A stretch of DNA of 8,577 bases, taken from Dehalococcoidales bacterium (lineage in GTDB: Bacteria > Chloroflexota > Dehalococcoidia > Dehalococcoidales > RBG-16-60-22). The DNA lies in NCBI GenBank assembly GCA_030615475.1, contig JAUWZF010000035.1:1-8577 (forward strand). Reading direction: 5' to 3'. Numbering within the stretch: the stretch's first letter is position 1; every line of letters starts with the position of its first letter. A model generated the notes under the pieces. That model saw only the letters and a list, made by a program, of their open reading frames with translations. It ran no database searches and was not told the origin of the DNA. The translations under genes and the position numbers were made by a program. Shown here in pieces: positions 1-5,917 of this stretch.

Positions 1-593
1 ATCTTCCGTTTGCCGTCTATTTTAGCCGATATTACATTCTTGTTGCTGGTCTCGAACTCCAGCCAGGCCCCGCGGGTGGGGATTAACTTAGCGTGGCACA
101 AATCACGACCGGAAGACGGGTCTTCTTCGCACGTGAAGTAAACACCCGGGGAACGCAGCAGCTGGCTGACGACTACCCGTTCGGCGCCGCTGGTAATAAA
201 GGTGCCTTTGGCGGTCATCAGCGGGATATCGCCGAAGAACAGGTCCTGTTCTTTGATTTCTCCGGTTTCTTTAACGAGCAGCCGTACCTTGACATACAGG
301 GGGGCGGAATATGTCTGGTCCCTTTCGTGGCATTCCTGCTCAGAATGCCCCGGGCGCGGCTCGCGGAACTCGCAGGCGATAAAGCCGAGTTCCAGTCTGT
401 TGCCGGTAAGGTCTTTGATAGGGGATATCTCTTCCAGCAACTGTTTCAGACCTTCTTCCTGAAACCTCTGGAAGGACTCGAGCTGAACCTTAATCAGATT
501 GGGTACGTCCAGGACGTTGGGCAGCTTGGCATAAGATTTGCGTGAAAACGGGGTCTTTGACTCGGGTGTGGGTACTGGCGACGCTAAAACCAT
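1..593 (-). CDS. rpoB: RNA polymerase beta subunit, N-terminal part (cut by window edge)
   Basis: This is the catalytic beta subunit of DNA-dependent RNA polymerase; only the first 197 codons are present and the gene continues beyond position 1. Bacterial beta subunits are usually 1,100-1,300 residues, so about one sixth is seen. The N-terminal protrusion motif [25 protein letters not shown] segment spans residues 21-41. The conserved ECxERDxTYSAPL-type segment (about 87-99) follows, then [19 protein letters not shown] (108-126) and the hallmark [11 protein letters not shown] (143-153). The ATG at 593-591 has a Shine-Dalgarno AGGAG (plus positions 599-603) five bases upstream, and no better start lies upstream. 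The gene is read divergently from the NfeD-like gene and has its own promoter, so in this genome rpoB is not directly preceded by rplJ-rplL as in the classical arrangement. The identification is firm. Confidence 0.98.
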   Translation of the reverse strand, partial: MVLASPVPTPESKTPFSRKSYAKLPNVLDVPNLIKVQLESFQRFQEEGLKQLLEEISPIKDLTGNRLELGFIACEFREPRPGHSEQECHERDQTYSAPLYVKVRLLVKETGEIKEQDLFFGDIPLMTAKGTFITSGAERVVVSQLLRSPGVYFTCEEDPSSGRDLCHAKLIPTRGAWLEFETSNKNVISAKIDGKRK

Positions 594-742
594 CTCTACT
601 CCTTAGAAAAATGCAGCAATTCTCGTATCTCGTGTTTTAAGCGCAATCATTCAGAACGAAGACATGCTTACATATGCGGCAATATTACGGACATACACGT
701 ATGGGAAGGCTATAATAAAAAACACTTGGGGCATTATTACAA
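594..742 (-). promoter_or_regulatory. Predicted 5' leader of rpoB
   Basis: If transcription starts about 7 bases after the -10 box at 749-754, the rpoB transcript has an untranslated leader of roughly 150 nt. It ends in the Shine-Dalgarno TAAGGAGT (598-605). I find only weak small hairpins in it, for example a CATA/TATG stem within 691-702, and no recognisable riboswitch or protein-binding leader. The leader is inferred from the promoter position alone. Confidence 0.4.
688..716 (+). promoter_or_regulatory. Possible distal promoter for the NfeD-like gene
   Basis: A perfect TATAAT (711-716) sits 17 bp after CGGACA (688-693), which matches four of six -35 positions. It faces the NfeD-like gene and would give a leader of about 170 nt that crosses the divergent rpoB promoter. 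It is weaker overall than the proximal candidate at 851-879. Confidence 0.25.
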
Positions 743-748
743 AAGTAA

Positions 749-778
749 ATGATATCATTTTCGTGGGTACCTTGTCAA
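749..778 (-). promoter_or_regulatory. Sigma-A-type promoter for rpoB
   Basis: On the minus strand a perfect -35 TTGACA (plus 773-778) is followed after 18 bp by TATCAT (plus 749-754), a 5 of 6 match to the -10 consensus. It points at rpoB with nothing between. The -10 lies in a short self-complementary stretch (ATGATATCAT, 749-758). Confidence 0.7.
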
Positions 779-850
779 GTCCCATGACCTATGATTTCCC
801 GTAAGAAGGCGTAAATTCTTTAGTATTTTTTTAGAGTGAGACGGGCGGGA

Positions 851-879
851 TTAAAAAAATGGCACCATCCTGCTATAAT
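851..879 (+). promoter_or_regulatory. Extended -10 promoter next to the NfeD-like start
   Basis: TGCTATAAT (871-879) is a perfect -10 with the TGn extension. TTAAAA (851-856) lies exactly 17 bp upstream and matches four of six -35 bases. The predicted start of transcription near 886 leaves only about six bases before the ATG at 892. This supports the 892 start over the ATG at 859 and suggests a nearly leaderless message. Confidence 0.5.
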
Positions 880-891
880 AAAGCGAGTGAT

Positions 892-1305
892 ATGCGTAAG
901 TTGACAAGGGCCAGGCTAGTGCTGGCAATCATCAGTACGCCGTGTGAGGAAGTGGCTATCTATGCGATATGGCGCTGGCTGCTTCCCGTGTTCGATATTC
1001 ATCTGCCCGTCCAGGTGCTTATCGGCGTAATGATAGCCTGGTTGGCCTTCAGTGTATGGCGGTTTATTTTTACTACCTGGACTCTGGGGAAACAGGTGAC
1101 GGTCGGCCTGCCGTCGATGGTCGGCTCCAAAGGTAAAGTCACCGGTAAACTGTCCCCGGAGGGTATGGTGAGAATCAAGGGCGAGCTCTGGGGGGCAACG
1201 TCAGCCGGGGGCGATATCGATACCGGTGAGGAGGTTGTGGTGGTGAGTGAGGACGGCCTGATGTTATCCGTACGTAGAGCTGGCGATAGCACGGCTAAAC
1301 GTTGA
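892..1305 (+). CDS. NfeD-like small membrane protein with OB-fold domain
   Basis: The 137-residue product has a basic N-terminus, then two hydrophobic stretches (about 9-33 and 38-62) separated by a short DIHLPVQ turn. A soluble domain of about 70 residues follows. Its SMVGSKGKV, GMVRIKGELWGA and GEEVVVV segments are the typical pattern of the NfeD C-terminal OB-fold. Short NfeD proteins usually act in the membrane with stomatin/flotillin-type proteins, but no such partner is encoded here, so the role stays open. The start is a choice: ATG at 859 would add 11 residues (MAPSCYNKASD) ahead of the basic and hydrophobic signal. Neither ATG has a clear Shine-Dalgarno. I prefer 892 because a strong extended -10 overlaps the 859-891 stretch. 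The last 11 bases overlap the end of the convergent ychF-like gene. The family call is fairly sure; the function is not. Confidence 0.8.
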   Translation: MRKLTRARLVLAIISTPCEEVAIYAIWRWLLPVFDIHLPVQVLIGVMIAWLAFSVWRFIFTTWTLGKQVTVGLPSMVGSKGKVTGKLSPEGMVRIKGELWGATSAGGDIDTGEEVVVVSEDGLMLSVRRAGDSTAKR

Positions 1306-2401
1306 AGAGAAAAGTAATAACATCACCGTCCTGAATAACGTAATCCTTGCCCTCAAGCCTGAGCAGCCCCTGTTTTTTCGCCTCGGCGATGCCGCCGCAC
1401 TTTACCAGGTCGTTGAAGCTGATGCCTTCGGCACGGATGAACCCTTTTTCCATGTCGGTATGGATTTTACCGGCGGCTTTCACGGCCGTGGTGCCTTGCT
1501 TGATAGACCAGGCCCTGACCTCATTCGAAGCTATGGTGAAGAATGAAATCAGGTCCGAAAGCTCGTAGGACATTTTGATGGTGCGCTCCAGCCCCGGTTC
1601 TTCTATGCCGAAATCGGCACGGAATTCCTTCGCCTCGCTTTCTTCCATCTGCGCCAGTTCCATTTCCAGCTTGCCGCAGATGGTGATAACCCGGCGTTTT
1701 GCCCCCGAGTATTGTTCGTTCAACTCCGCTTCAAGAGAGGCTGCTTCGGGAAGCTGCTCTTCCCCGATGTTGACCACGATGAGGAGCGGTTTGGCGGTGA
1801 GGAACTGGTAGTTGGTGATGATTCCGGCCGCGGCCGGTTCCAGCTCCAGCTCGCGGATGGGTCGGTCGTTTTCCAAATCGACTTTCAACCGCATTAAGAT
1901 GTCTTTTTCATGGAGGAAACCCTGGCGCTCCTGTGGTTTAGCCCCTTTCAGGGAGACCTCCAGTTTTTCCAGCCTTCTTTCCATAATAGCCAGGTCGGAG
2001 AAGACGAGTTCCATATTAAGAGTGCCGATGTCTCTCCCGGTATCCAGGCTGCCTTCGGGGTGGGGTATGCTTTCATCGGTAAAGGCGCGGACAACGCAGA
2101 TGAGCGTATCGACGGTGCTGAGCTGATTGAGCAGTTCGCCGCCTATGCCCTTGTCTTGGGCCAGGCTCTTGACCGATGCCCCGACGTCGATGTACCTGGC
2201 TTCGGCCGGGACTACTTTTTTGGGGTGAAGCATCTCGTCCAAAACCTTGAGGCGGGGTTCCGGGACCCTGGCGATGCCGATATGCGGGGAGAGTCCGTCC
2301 GTAGTGTGGGTGATGGTATCCGCTTTGCCTCCGGTTAAGGCGTTAAAAACGGTTGTCTTGCCGCTCTGGGGCAGGCCTATAATGCCGATGTTAATACTCA
2401 T
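1295..2401 (-). CDS. ychF: YchF/OLA1-family P-loop ATPase (divergent, DUF933/TGS C-terminus)
   Basis: The 368-residue protein has the length and layout of YchF. It starts with a P-loop GLPQSGKTT (9-17), followed by a switch II region from D72, an NIGE motif (211-214) in the place of the usual NKxD, and a TGS-type domain from about 285 to the end (FFTIASNEVRAWSIKQGT, HTDMEKGFIRAE, GKDYVIQDGDV). The NxxE-type motif is the known basis for ATP rather than GTP preference in this family. YchF/OLA1 proteins associate with ribosomes and affect translation and stress responses. The G3 motif is unusual: family members normally read DIAGLVKGASKGEGLG, but here it is DVGASVKSLAQDKGIG, so the DxxG glycine is shifted by one. 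It lies 36 bp after the upstream 80-codon gene, probably in one transcript. No Shine-Dalgarno is evident before ATG 2401-2399; the start is fixed by homology of the MSINIGIIGLP N-terminus. Confidence 0.93.
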   Translation of the reverse strand: MSINIGIIGLPQSGKTTVFNALTGGKADTITHTTDGLSPHIGIARVPEPRLKVLDEMLHPKKVVPAEARYIDVGASVKSLAQDKGIGGELLNQLSTVDTLICVVRAFTDESIPHPEGSLDTGRDIGTLNMELVFSDLAIMERRLEKLEVSLKGAKPQERQGFLHEKDILMRLKVDLENDRPIRELELEPAAAGIITNYQFLTAKPLLIVVNIGEEQLPEAASLEAELNEQYSGAKRRVITICGKLEMELAQMEESEAKEFRADFGIEEPGLERTIKMSYELSDLISFFTIASNEVRAWSIKQGTTAVKAAGKIHTDMEKGFIRAEGISFNDLVKCGGIAEAKKQGLLRLEGKDYVIQDGDVITFLFNV

Positions 2402-2437
2402 CAGTGCGATGCATAGCCGCCGTCTTTAGTGAAATTA

Positions 2438-2680
2438 TCAGCGGCCTTTCTTAACTATTTCCCGGGCTCTCTTGAGGGCCAACTCTCTTTCGTCTATATT
2501 AAGTTTATCGTTTGCGGCCAGGTTGAGCAGGACGAGCAGTGCTTCATGGGAGGCCATCTCGCCGAGCTGGTTGATGGCCTGTGTCCTCATTTTGCCGGCC
2601 ATTTGCATATCCGTGGCAATGCTTGCCAGTTTCCTTAATTCTTCAGTTACGCCGCCTTCTTCAGGGATTTCCGACATCAT
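2438..2680 (-). CDS. Hypothetical 80-residue helical protein
   Basis: I do not recognise a named family. The product is 80 residues (MMSEIPEEGG start), charged, soluble and almost entirely predicted helical. Residues about 31-75 have a spacing of small and aliphatic residues (RTQAINQLGEMASHEALLVLL followed by ERELALKRAREIVKKG) that resembles one HEAT/ARM-like helical pair. This is pattern recognition only. The start is supported by a strong Shine-Dalgarno AGAGGTG (plus 2685-2691) four bases before tandem ATGs; either the first (2680-2678) or second (2677-2675) could be used. A TTGACA promoter lies upstream, and ychF follows in the same direction after 36 bp, so a link to YchF or ribosome function is possible but unproven. 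It has normal codon use and is very likely expressed. Confidence 0.8.
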   Translation of the reverse strand: MMSEIPEEGGVTEELRKLASIATDMQMAGKMRTQAINQLGEMASHEALLVLLNLAANDKLNIDERELALKRAREIVKKGR

Positions 2681-2738
2681 TGTTCACCTCTTGATTTCAG
2701 CAGTCTGGTTGACATCTTATTACTTAGCTCTCTGTGCG

Positions 2739-2767
2739 ATTATTCCTTAACGGCGGTTTTTTGTCAA
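2739..2767 (-). promoter_or_regulatory. Sigma-A-type promoter for the small gene and ychF
   Basis: On the minus strand a perfect TTGACA (plus 2762-2767) is followed after 17 bp by AATAAT (plus 2739-2744), a 5 of 6 match. The predicted leader is about 50 nt, ending in AGAGGTG. No separate promoter was seen in the 36 bp before ychF, so this one probably serves both genes. Confidence 0.65.
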
Positions 2768-2789
2768 CCTTACTCATCGACCTTCGGTG

Positions 2790-2798
2790 TGGTAAAAT
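2790..2798 (+). promoter_or_regulatory. Extended -10 element before holA
   Basis: TGGTAAAAT combines a TGn extension with TAAAAT, a 5 of 6 match to the -10 consensus, 30 bp before the holA start. No convincing -35 is found at the right distance (bases around 2770-2775 are poor), which is tolerable for extended -10 promoters. It lies back to back with the ychF-unit promoter. Confidence 0.4.
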
Positions 2799-2814
2799 AA
2801 GTCGACCCGTATGT

Positions 2815-2820
2815 AAGGAG
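2815..2820 (+). promoter_or_regulatory. Shine-Dalgarno that sets the TTG start of holA
   Basis: AAGGAG lies eight bases before the TTG at 2829. This ideal spacing is the main reason to accept TTG rather than the downstream GTG at 2838. The ATG at 2811 is followed at once by a TAA stop and cannot be the start. Confidence 0.75.
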
Positions 2821-2828
2821 ATTAGAGC

Positions 2829-3842
2829 TTGCTGCACGTGCTTATCGGCGGGGACGATTTTTCCATCCGCCAGGCGCTCGAGGAGATAAAGAAGGGTATC
2901 GGCGACCCCACCGCCCTGATGACCAATACCACCGTCCTTGATGGACGCCAGGTAACGGTAGAGCAGATGAGGAGCGTCTGCGAGACGGTGCCCTTTCTAT
3001 CGGAAAAACGACTGGTTATTGTTGAAGGATTATTTGAGCGTTTCGATTCTGGAAATAAAACCGGCCGGAAGAAGTCGTCCCGACAGCCCGAGCCGTCGGA
3101 AGCGTATAAGGCGATAGCCGACGGTATCAAACAGCTGCCGGAGTTCACGGAACTGGTGCTGATTGGGGGCGGAATAAAAGCCGGTAATCCGCTGTTGCGC
3201 CAGCTTTCGGCTATGACTGAAGTAAAGTCCTTCCCCCTGCTAAAACCCTCTCAACTGAGCCAGTGGATTATGCAGCGGGTGAAAGCAGTCGGCGGCAGTA
3301 TATCGCCGCAGGCGGCAACCTTACTAGCTCGATTCGTGGGTAACGACCTCTGGATTATGGCCAACGAGGTCGATAAGCTGGCCCTGTTCACCGGCGGGCG
3401 TCGCATCGAGGAAGAGGACGTCAGGGCGGTCGTGAGCTATGCCCAGGAGGCCAGTGTCTTTGCCATGATTGATGCTGTCCTTGAGTTCAGGGTCGGGGTC
3501 GCCCAGGAGCTTTTACAGCAGTTGCTCAAGCAGGGGACAGCGCCGGCCCAGCTTCTGGTTATGCTGTCGCGGCAGGTCAGAATCATCTTCCAGATAAAGG
3601 AAATGAGAGGCCGGAAAAAGTCCCGCATGGATATTCAAAATAAACTGGGTCTGACTTCCGACTTTGTTCTGCGTAAGGCGTGGGAGCAGGCGGACAGGTA
3701 TTCCCCGGCTCGACTGCGCGAAGTTTATCACAGGCTTCTGGAGACAGACCTCTCCATCAAGACGGGGAAGCTGGAAGGCGAACTCGCCCTTAATATCCTC
3801 ATTGCCGAACTGGGGCAGAGAGGCACCATTGGGAAGGTTTAA
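2829..3842 (+). CDS. holA: DNA polymerase III delta subunit
   Basis: This is the delta subunit of the clamp loader, which opens the sliding beta clamp during replication. The length of 337 residues is normal for bacterial HolA. The N-terminal region (1-140) has the degenerate AAA+ core: GGDDFSIRQALEEI, then a PFLSEKRLVIVEG stretch (55-67) and a hydrophobic ELVLIGGG strand (108-115). The middle holds the signature GNDLWIMANEVDKLALFTG (171-189). The C-terminal collar domain ends with the family hallmark ETDLSIKTGKLEGELALNIL (305-324). A low-complexity basic linker, KTGRKKSSRQPEPSE (77-91), interrupts the N-terminal domain. There is no Walker A motif, as expected for delta. Translation starts at TTG. 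The next gene has its own promoter beyond a repeat-bearing 167-bp gap, so holA is probably monocistronic. Confidence 0.95.
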   Translation: MLHVLIGGDDFSIRQALEEIKKGIGDPTALMTNTTVLDGRQVTVEQMRSVCETVPFLSEKRLVIVEGLFERFDSGNKTGRKKSSRQPEPSEAYKAIADGIKQLPEFTELVLIGGGIKAGNPLLRQLSAMTEVKSFPLLKPSQLSQWIMQRVKAVGGSISPQAATLLARFVGNDLWIMANEVDKLALFTGGRRIEEEDVRAVVSYAQEASVFAMIDAVLEFRVGVAQELLQQLLKQGTAPAQLLVMLSRQVRIIFQIKEMRGRKKSRMDIQNKLGLTSDFVLRKAWEQADRYSPARLREVYHRLLETDLSIKTGKLEGELALNILIAELGQRGTIGKV

Positions 3843-3854
3843 CAACTGTTTGGG

Positions 3855-3865
3855 GTCATTCCCGC
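3855..3865 (+). repeat. Partial copy of the adjacent palindromic repeat end
   Basis: GTCATTCCCGC here repeats exactly the first 11 bases of the full element at 3875, with a 20-bp period. It looks like a remnant of a second copy or an aborted tandem duplication; the rest of the element is not present. Confidence 0.6.
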
Positions 3866-3874
3866 ACACCAATT

Positions 3875-3946
3875 GTCATTCCCGCGAAGGCGGGAATCCA
3901 GTGGAGGAGGGGTGGTATGGATTCTCGGGTCAAGCCCGAGAATGAC
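3875..3946. repeat. REP/MITE-like palindromic element able to form a cloverleaf
   Basis: The 72-bp element has perfect ends GTCATT (3875-3880) and AATGAC (3941-3946). Between them are three back-to-back stems: CCCGC-GAAG-GCGGG (3881-3894), AATCCA/TGGATT (3895-3900 with 3918-3923, 17-nt loop) and CTCGGG-TCAAG-CCCGAG (3924-3940). Every junction base is paired, so the strand folds as a perfect four-way junction. From memory, related palindromes of the CATTCCCGCG-AAGG-CGGGAATCC type are dispersed in many bacterial genomes. No transposase is nearby, so it is likely non-autonomous. Placed after the holA stop, its hairpins might also end or stabilise the holA transcript, although no T-run follows. 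Confidence 0.85.
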
Positions 3947-3972
3947 ATTATTATCTTAGGCACCATTTCAGC

Positions 3973-4000
3973 TTGACAAATTGGCGAAATAGGATAAAGT
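3973..4000 (+). promoter_or_regulatory. Promoter for the ROK kinase gene, near-leaderless
   Basis: A perfect -35 TTGACA (3973-3978) is followed after 16 bp by TAAAGT (3995-4000), a 4 of 6 match. Only nine bases separate the -10 from the ATG at 4010, so the message would begin three or four bases before the start codon. No Shine-Dalgarno is present in those bases, which is consistent with a leaderless message. Confidence 0.55.
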
Positions 4001-4009
4001 AGTAATAAC

Positions 4010-5002
4010 ATGACAGACCAGCACGACGCACCCATCCTGGCCGCCGACATCGGCGGCACCAAGGTAATGACCGCTCTTTTTTCCTCTGAGGGTAAAATGG
4101 TGTCCAGGGACGTCTGTCCGACTCTGGCTAACGAAGGTGTAAAGCCGGTCATCAAGCGACTCTGCTCGGCAATTGATAGTCTTCTCGGTCGGAATAGCCT
4201 GAAAGCTTCCCAACTCGGCGGCATCGGTGTTGCCTGTGCCGGCGGTATTGACTCGGGGCGAGGCGTGGTGGTAACTCCTTCTCCGAATATGACGGGCTGG
4301 GCGGATATCCCGCTGGGTGACATCATACAGGAAAGGTTTAAAATCAGCACCTTCGTTGTCAATGATGCCAGCGCCGCTGCTCTGGGTGAACACCGTTCCG
4401 GTGCCGGGATGGGGGTAAACAATCTCGTTTTATTTACCCTGGGCACCGGTATCGGCGGCGGCATTATCGCCAACGGAGAACTCTATCTCGGCGCCGTCGG
4501 CGCGGCGGCGGAGATAGGCCACATGACTGTTGATGCCAACGGGCCGGACTGCGGCTGCGGTAATACCGGATGCCTGGAAATACTCGCCTCCGGCAGGGCG
4601 GTAGAGAGAGACGCCGTTAAACGTGTCAGCCGGGGTGAAAAATCCTCTCTTTCTGAAATGGCCGGGGGGGAGACGGAGGATATCACCGCGGAAATGGTCG
4701 GAGCCGCCGCTAATAATGGCGACCCCCTGGCCCTGGATGTGCTCATGCGGGCGGCTTACTATCTGGGTATAGGCATGGTCAACGTGGTCAATATCTTCAA
4801 CCCGGAGATGATTGTTCTCGGCGGAGGTATGGCCGAACTGGGCGACCTCTTTATCGGACCGGGTAAAAAGATGGTAGCGGAGCGTGCTTTCCCGGTATCC
4901 TCACGGGCGGTACGTGTTGTTACCGCTCAACTTGGTAATGAAGCCGGTGTCTACGGCGCGGCGGCCTTCGCCCTTGAACAAGCGATGAGGAGGACGGCAT
5001 GA
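4010..5002 (+). CDS. ROK-family sugar kinase, probably glucokinase
   Basis: The product is 330 residues, typical for ROK kinases, which phosphorylate glucose or related sugars at C6 with ATP in the cytoplasm. The N-terminal phosphate-binding loop DIGGTK is at 13-18. The catalytic aspartate is D119 in VVNDASAAALGEH, and the second phosphate loop LGTGIGGGI is at 144-152. The ROK signature carries the zinc site: E168-I-G-H171 followed by C181-G-C183 and C188 (H-x9-CxC-x4-C). A late GGGMAELG loop (271-278) and GAAAF region complete the fold. There is no N-terminal helix-turn-helix, so it is an enzyme rather than a NagC/XylR-type repressor. Glucose is the most likely substrate, but N-acetylmannosamine or fructose kinases share these motifs. 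It overlaps galU by ATGA, which points to coupled translation and a role in activated-sugar supply. Confidence 0.9.
   Translation: MTDQHDAPILAADIGGTKVMTALFSSEGKMVSRDVCPTLANEGVKPVIKRLCSAIDSLLGRNSLKASQLGGIGVACAGGIDSGRGVVVTPSPNMTGWADIPLGDIIQERFKISTFVVNDASAAALGEHRSGAGMGVNNLVLFTLGTGIGGGIIANGELYLGAVGAAAEIGHMTVDANGPDCGCGNTGCLEILASGRAVERDAVKRVSRGEKSSLSEMAGGETEDITAEMVGAAANNGDPLALDVLMRAAYYLGIGMVNVVNIFNPEMIVLGGGMAELGDLFIGPGKKMVAERAFPVSSRAVRVVTAQLGNEAGVYGAAAFALEQAMRRTA
4987..4994 (+). promoter_or_regulatory. Ribosome binding site of galU inside the ROK gene
   Basis: GAGGAGGA lies four bases before the galU ATG at 4999 and within the last codons of the ROK gene. Together with the ATGA stop/start overlap it indicates that galU is translated from the same message. 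Confidence 0.75.
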
Positions 5003-5859
5003 AAGTCCGTAAAGCGGTTATCATTGCGGCCGGGCGGGGGACCAGGTTCCTGCCCATGACCCGCTCTCTGCCCAAGGAGATGCTGCCACTGGTGGACAAA
5101 CCGCTGATTCAATACGCGGTGGAGGAAGCGCTCGGTTCGGGTATTGAGCAGATTATTATAGTCACGGCGCAGGGTAAGTCGGCTATTGAAGACTACTTCG
5201 AGCGTTCTCCTGAACTGGAGCATTTCCTGGAGCAAAAGGGTGACACGGAACGGCTGTCGCAGATGCGGGAAATTGCCGGCATGGCGGACGTCCGCTATGT
5301 CAGGCAGAAAGAGCAGCTTGGCCTGGGACATGCCATCAATACGGCCAGAGAACTTGTCGGTGATGAGCCCTGTGCGGTAATACTCCCCGACGATATTATC
5401 GATAGTGATGTGCCCAGCTTGAAGCGGATGATAGAAATATACGAGAAATACGAGGCGGGCGTAGTGGCCGTGGAGCGGGTCGGTGACGAGGATACCAGGA
5501 AATACGGTATCATTGAGCCGAAACAGGTCTCGGAGAGAATATACCAGGTACTGAGCCTGGTGGAGAAGCCGGAACCGGCACAGGCACCGTCGCGTCTCGG
5601 TATTGTGGGCAGGTACGTACTGACGCCGCAGATATTCGATGTCCAGGCCGTTACCCCGCCGGGCAAAGGTAATGAGATTCAGGTGACCGATGCCCTGCAA
5701 CTGCTGCTGAAGCAGCAGAAACTCTATGCTTTCGAGCTTGAAGGGGTACGCCATGATATCGGCACGCCGCTGGGCTGGTTGAAGGCTAACGTGGCGCTGG
5801 CTTTAAAACGTGACGACCTCGGCCCGGAACTACGGGAGTATTTGAAGAAATTGCTCTGA
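4999..5859 (+). CDS. galU: UTP--glucose-1-phosphate uridylyltransferase
   Basis: GalU makes UDP-glucose from UTP and glucose-1-phosphate in the cytoplasm, supplying cell-envelope glycans and other glucosyl transfers. The 286-residue length is slightly shorter than the roughly 300 of E. coli GalU. The nucleotide-binding signature AAGRGTRFLPMT is at 10-21, followed by SLPKEMLPLVDKP (23-35). Further motifs are QLGLGHAI (106-113), the metal-binding LPDD (129-132), the sugar-binding VEKP (188-191), GRYVL (204-208), EIQVTDAL (226-233) and DIGTPLGWL (253-261). The arrangement fits GalU better than the thymidylyltransferase RmlA, which lacks the PKEMLPLVDKP and QLGLGHAI context in this form. It is translationally coupled to the ROK kinase. 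A phosphoglucomutase would be needed between the two reactions and is not in this window. No clear terminator follows. Confidence 0.94.
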   Translation: MKVRKAVIIAAGRGTRFLPMTRSLPKEMLPLVDKPLIQYAVEEALGSGIEQIIIVTAQGKSAIEDYFERSPELEHFLEQKGDTERLSQMREIAGMADVRYVRQKEQLGLGHAINTARELVGDEPCAVILPDDIIDSDVPSLKRMIEIYEKYEAGVVAVERVGDEDTRKYGIIEPKQVSERIYQVLSLVEKPEPAQAPSRLGIVGRYVLTPQIFDVQAVTPPGKGNEIQVTDALQLLLKQQKLYAFELEGVRHDIGTPLGWLKANVALALKRDDLGPELREYLKKLL

Positions 5860-5878
5860 TTTTCGGCTGCGGTCATCT

Positions 5879-5908
5879 GTCATTGTGAGCGGAGCGAAGC
5901 AATCCGCT
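5879..5908. repeat. Short dispersed-repeat-like palindrome between galU and alaS
   Basis: The stretch GTCATTGTGAGCGGAGCGAA and the following GCAATCCGCT resemble the widespread GTCATTGCGAGCGAAGCGAAGCAATC-type intergenic repeat, as I recall it. A six-base stem AGCGGA/TCCGCT (5888-5893 with 5903-5908) encloses a nine-base loop; an alternative ATTG/CAAT pairing (5881-5884 with 5899-5902) is possible. It shares the GTCATT end with the element at 3875. Nearby GTCATT at 5931 may be another remnant. Confidence 0.55.
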
Positions 5909-5917
5909 ATGGTCTCA

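Noticed and set aside
93..545. 150-codon open frame on the plus strand at the left edge
   Set aside because: It is antisense to rpoB, whose protein is clearly recognisable on the other strand; the antisense product has no family features.
901..906. TTGACA on the plus strand
   Set aside because: It lies inside the NfeD-like coding region, with no matching -10 in a sensible position and no gene to drive.
2811..2816. ATGTAA start-stop just before the holA Shine-Dalgarno
   Set aside because: A minimal start-stop could affect initiation, but it has no Shine-Dalgarno of its own and is likely chance.
3924..3960. Rho-independent terminator after holA
   Set aside because: The CTCGGG/CCCGAG hairpin is GC-rich, but no run of T follows; only ATTATTATC is present, so it is better explained as part of the repeat.
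3856..4473. 205-codon minus-strand frame crossing the repeat and the ROK gene
   Set aside because: It reads through a palindromic repeat and antisense to ROK motifs; the translated repeat (IPAFAGMT-like) is a familiar annotation artefact.
4951..5754. 267-codon open frame on the minus strand opposite galU
   Set aside because: Long, but fully antisense to a well-conserved galU; GC-rich codon structure produces such frames, and it has no Shine-Dalgarno or recognisable domain.
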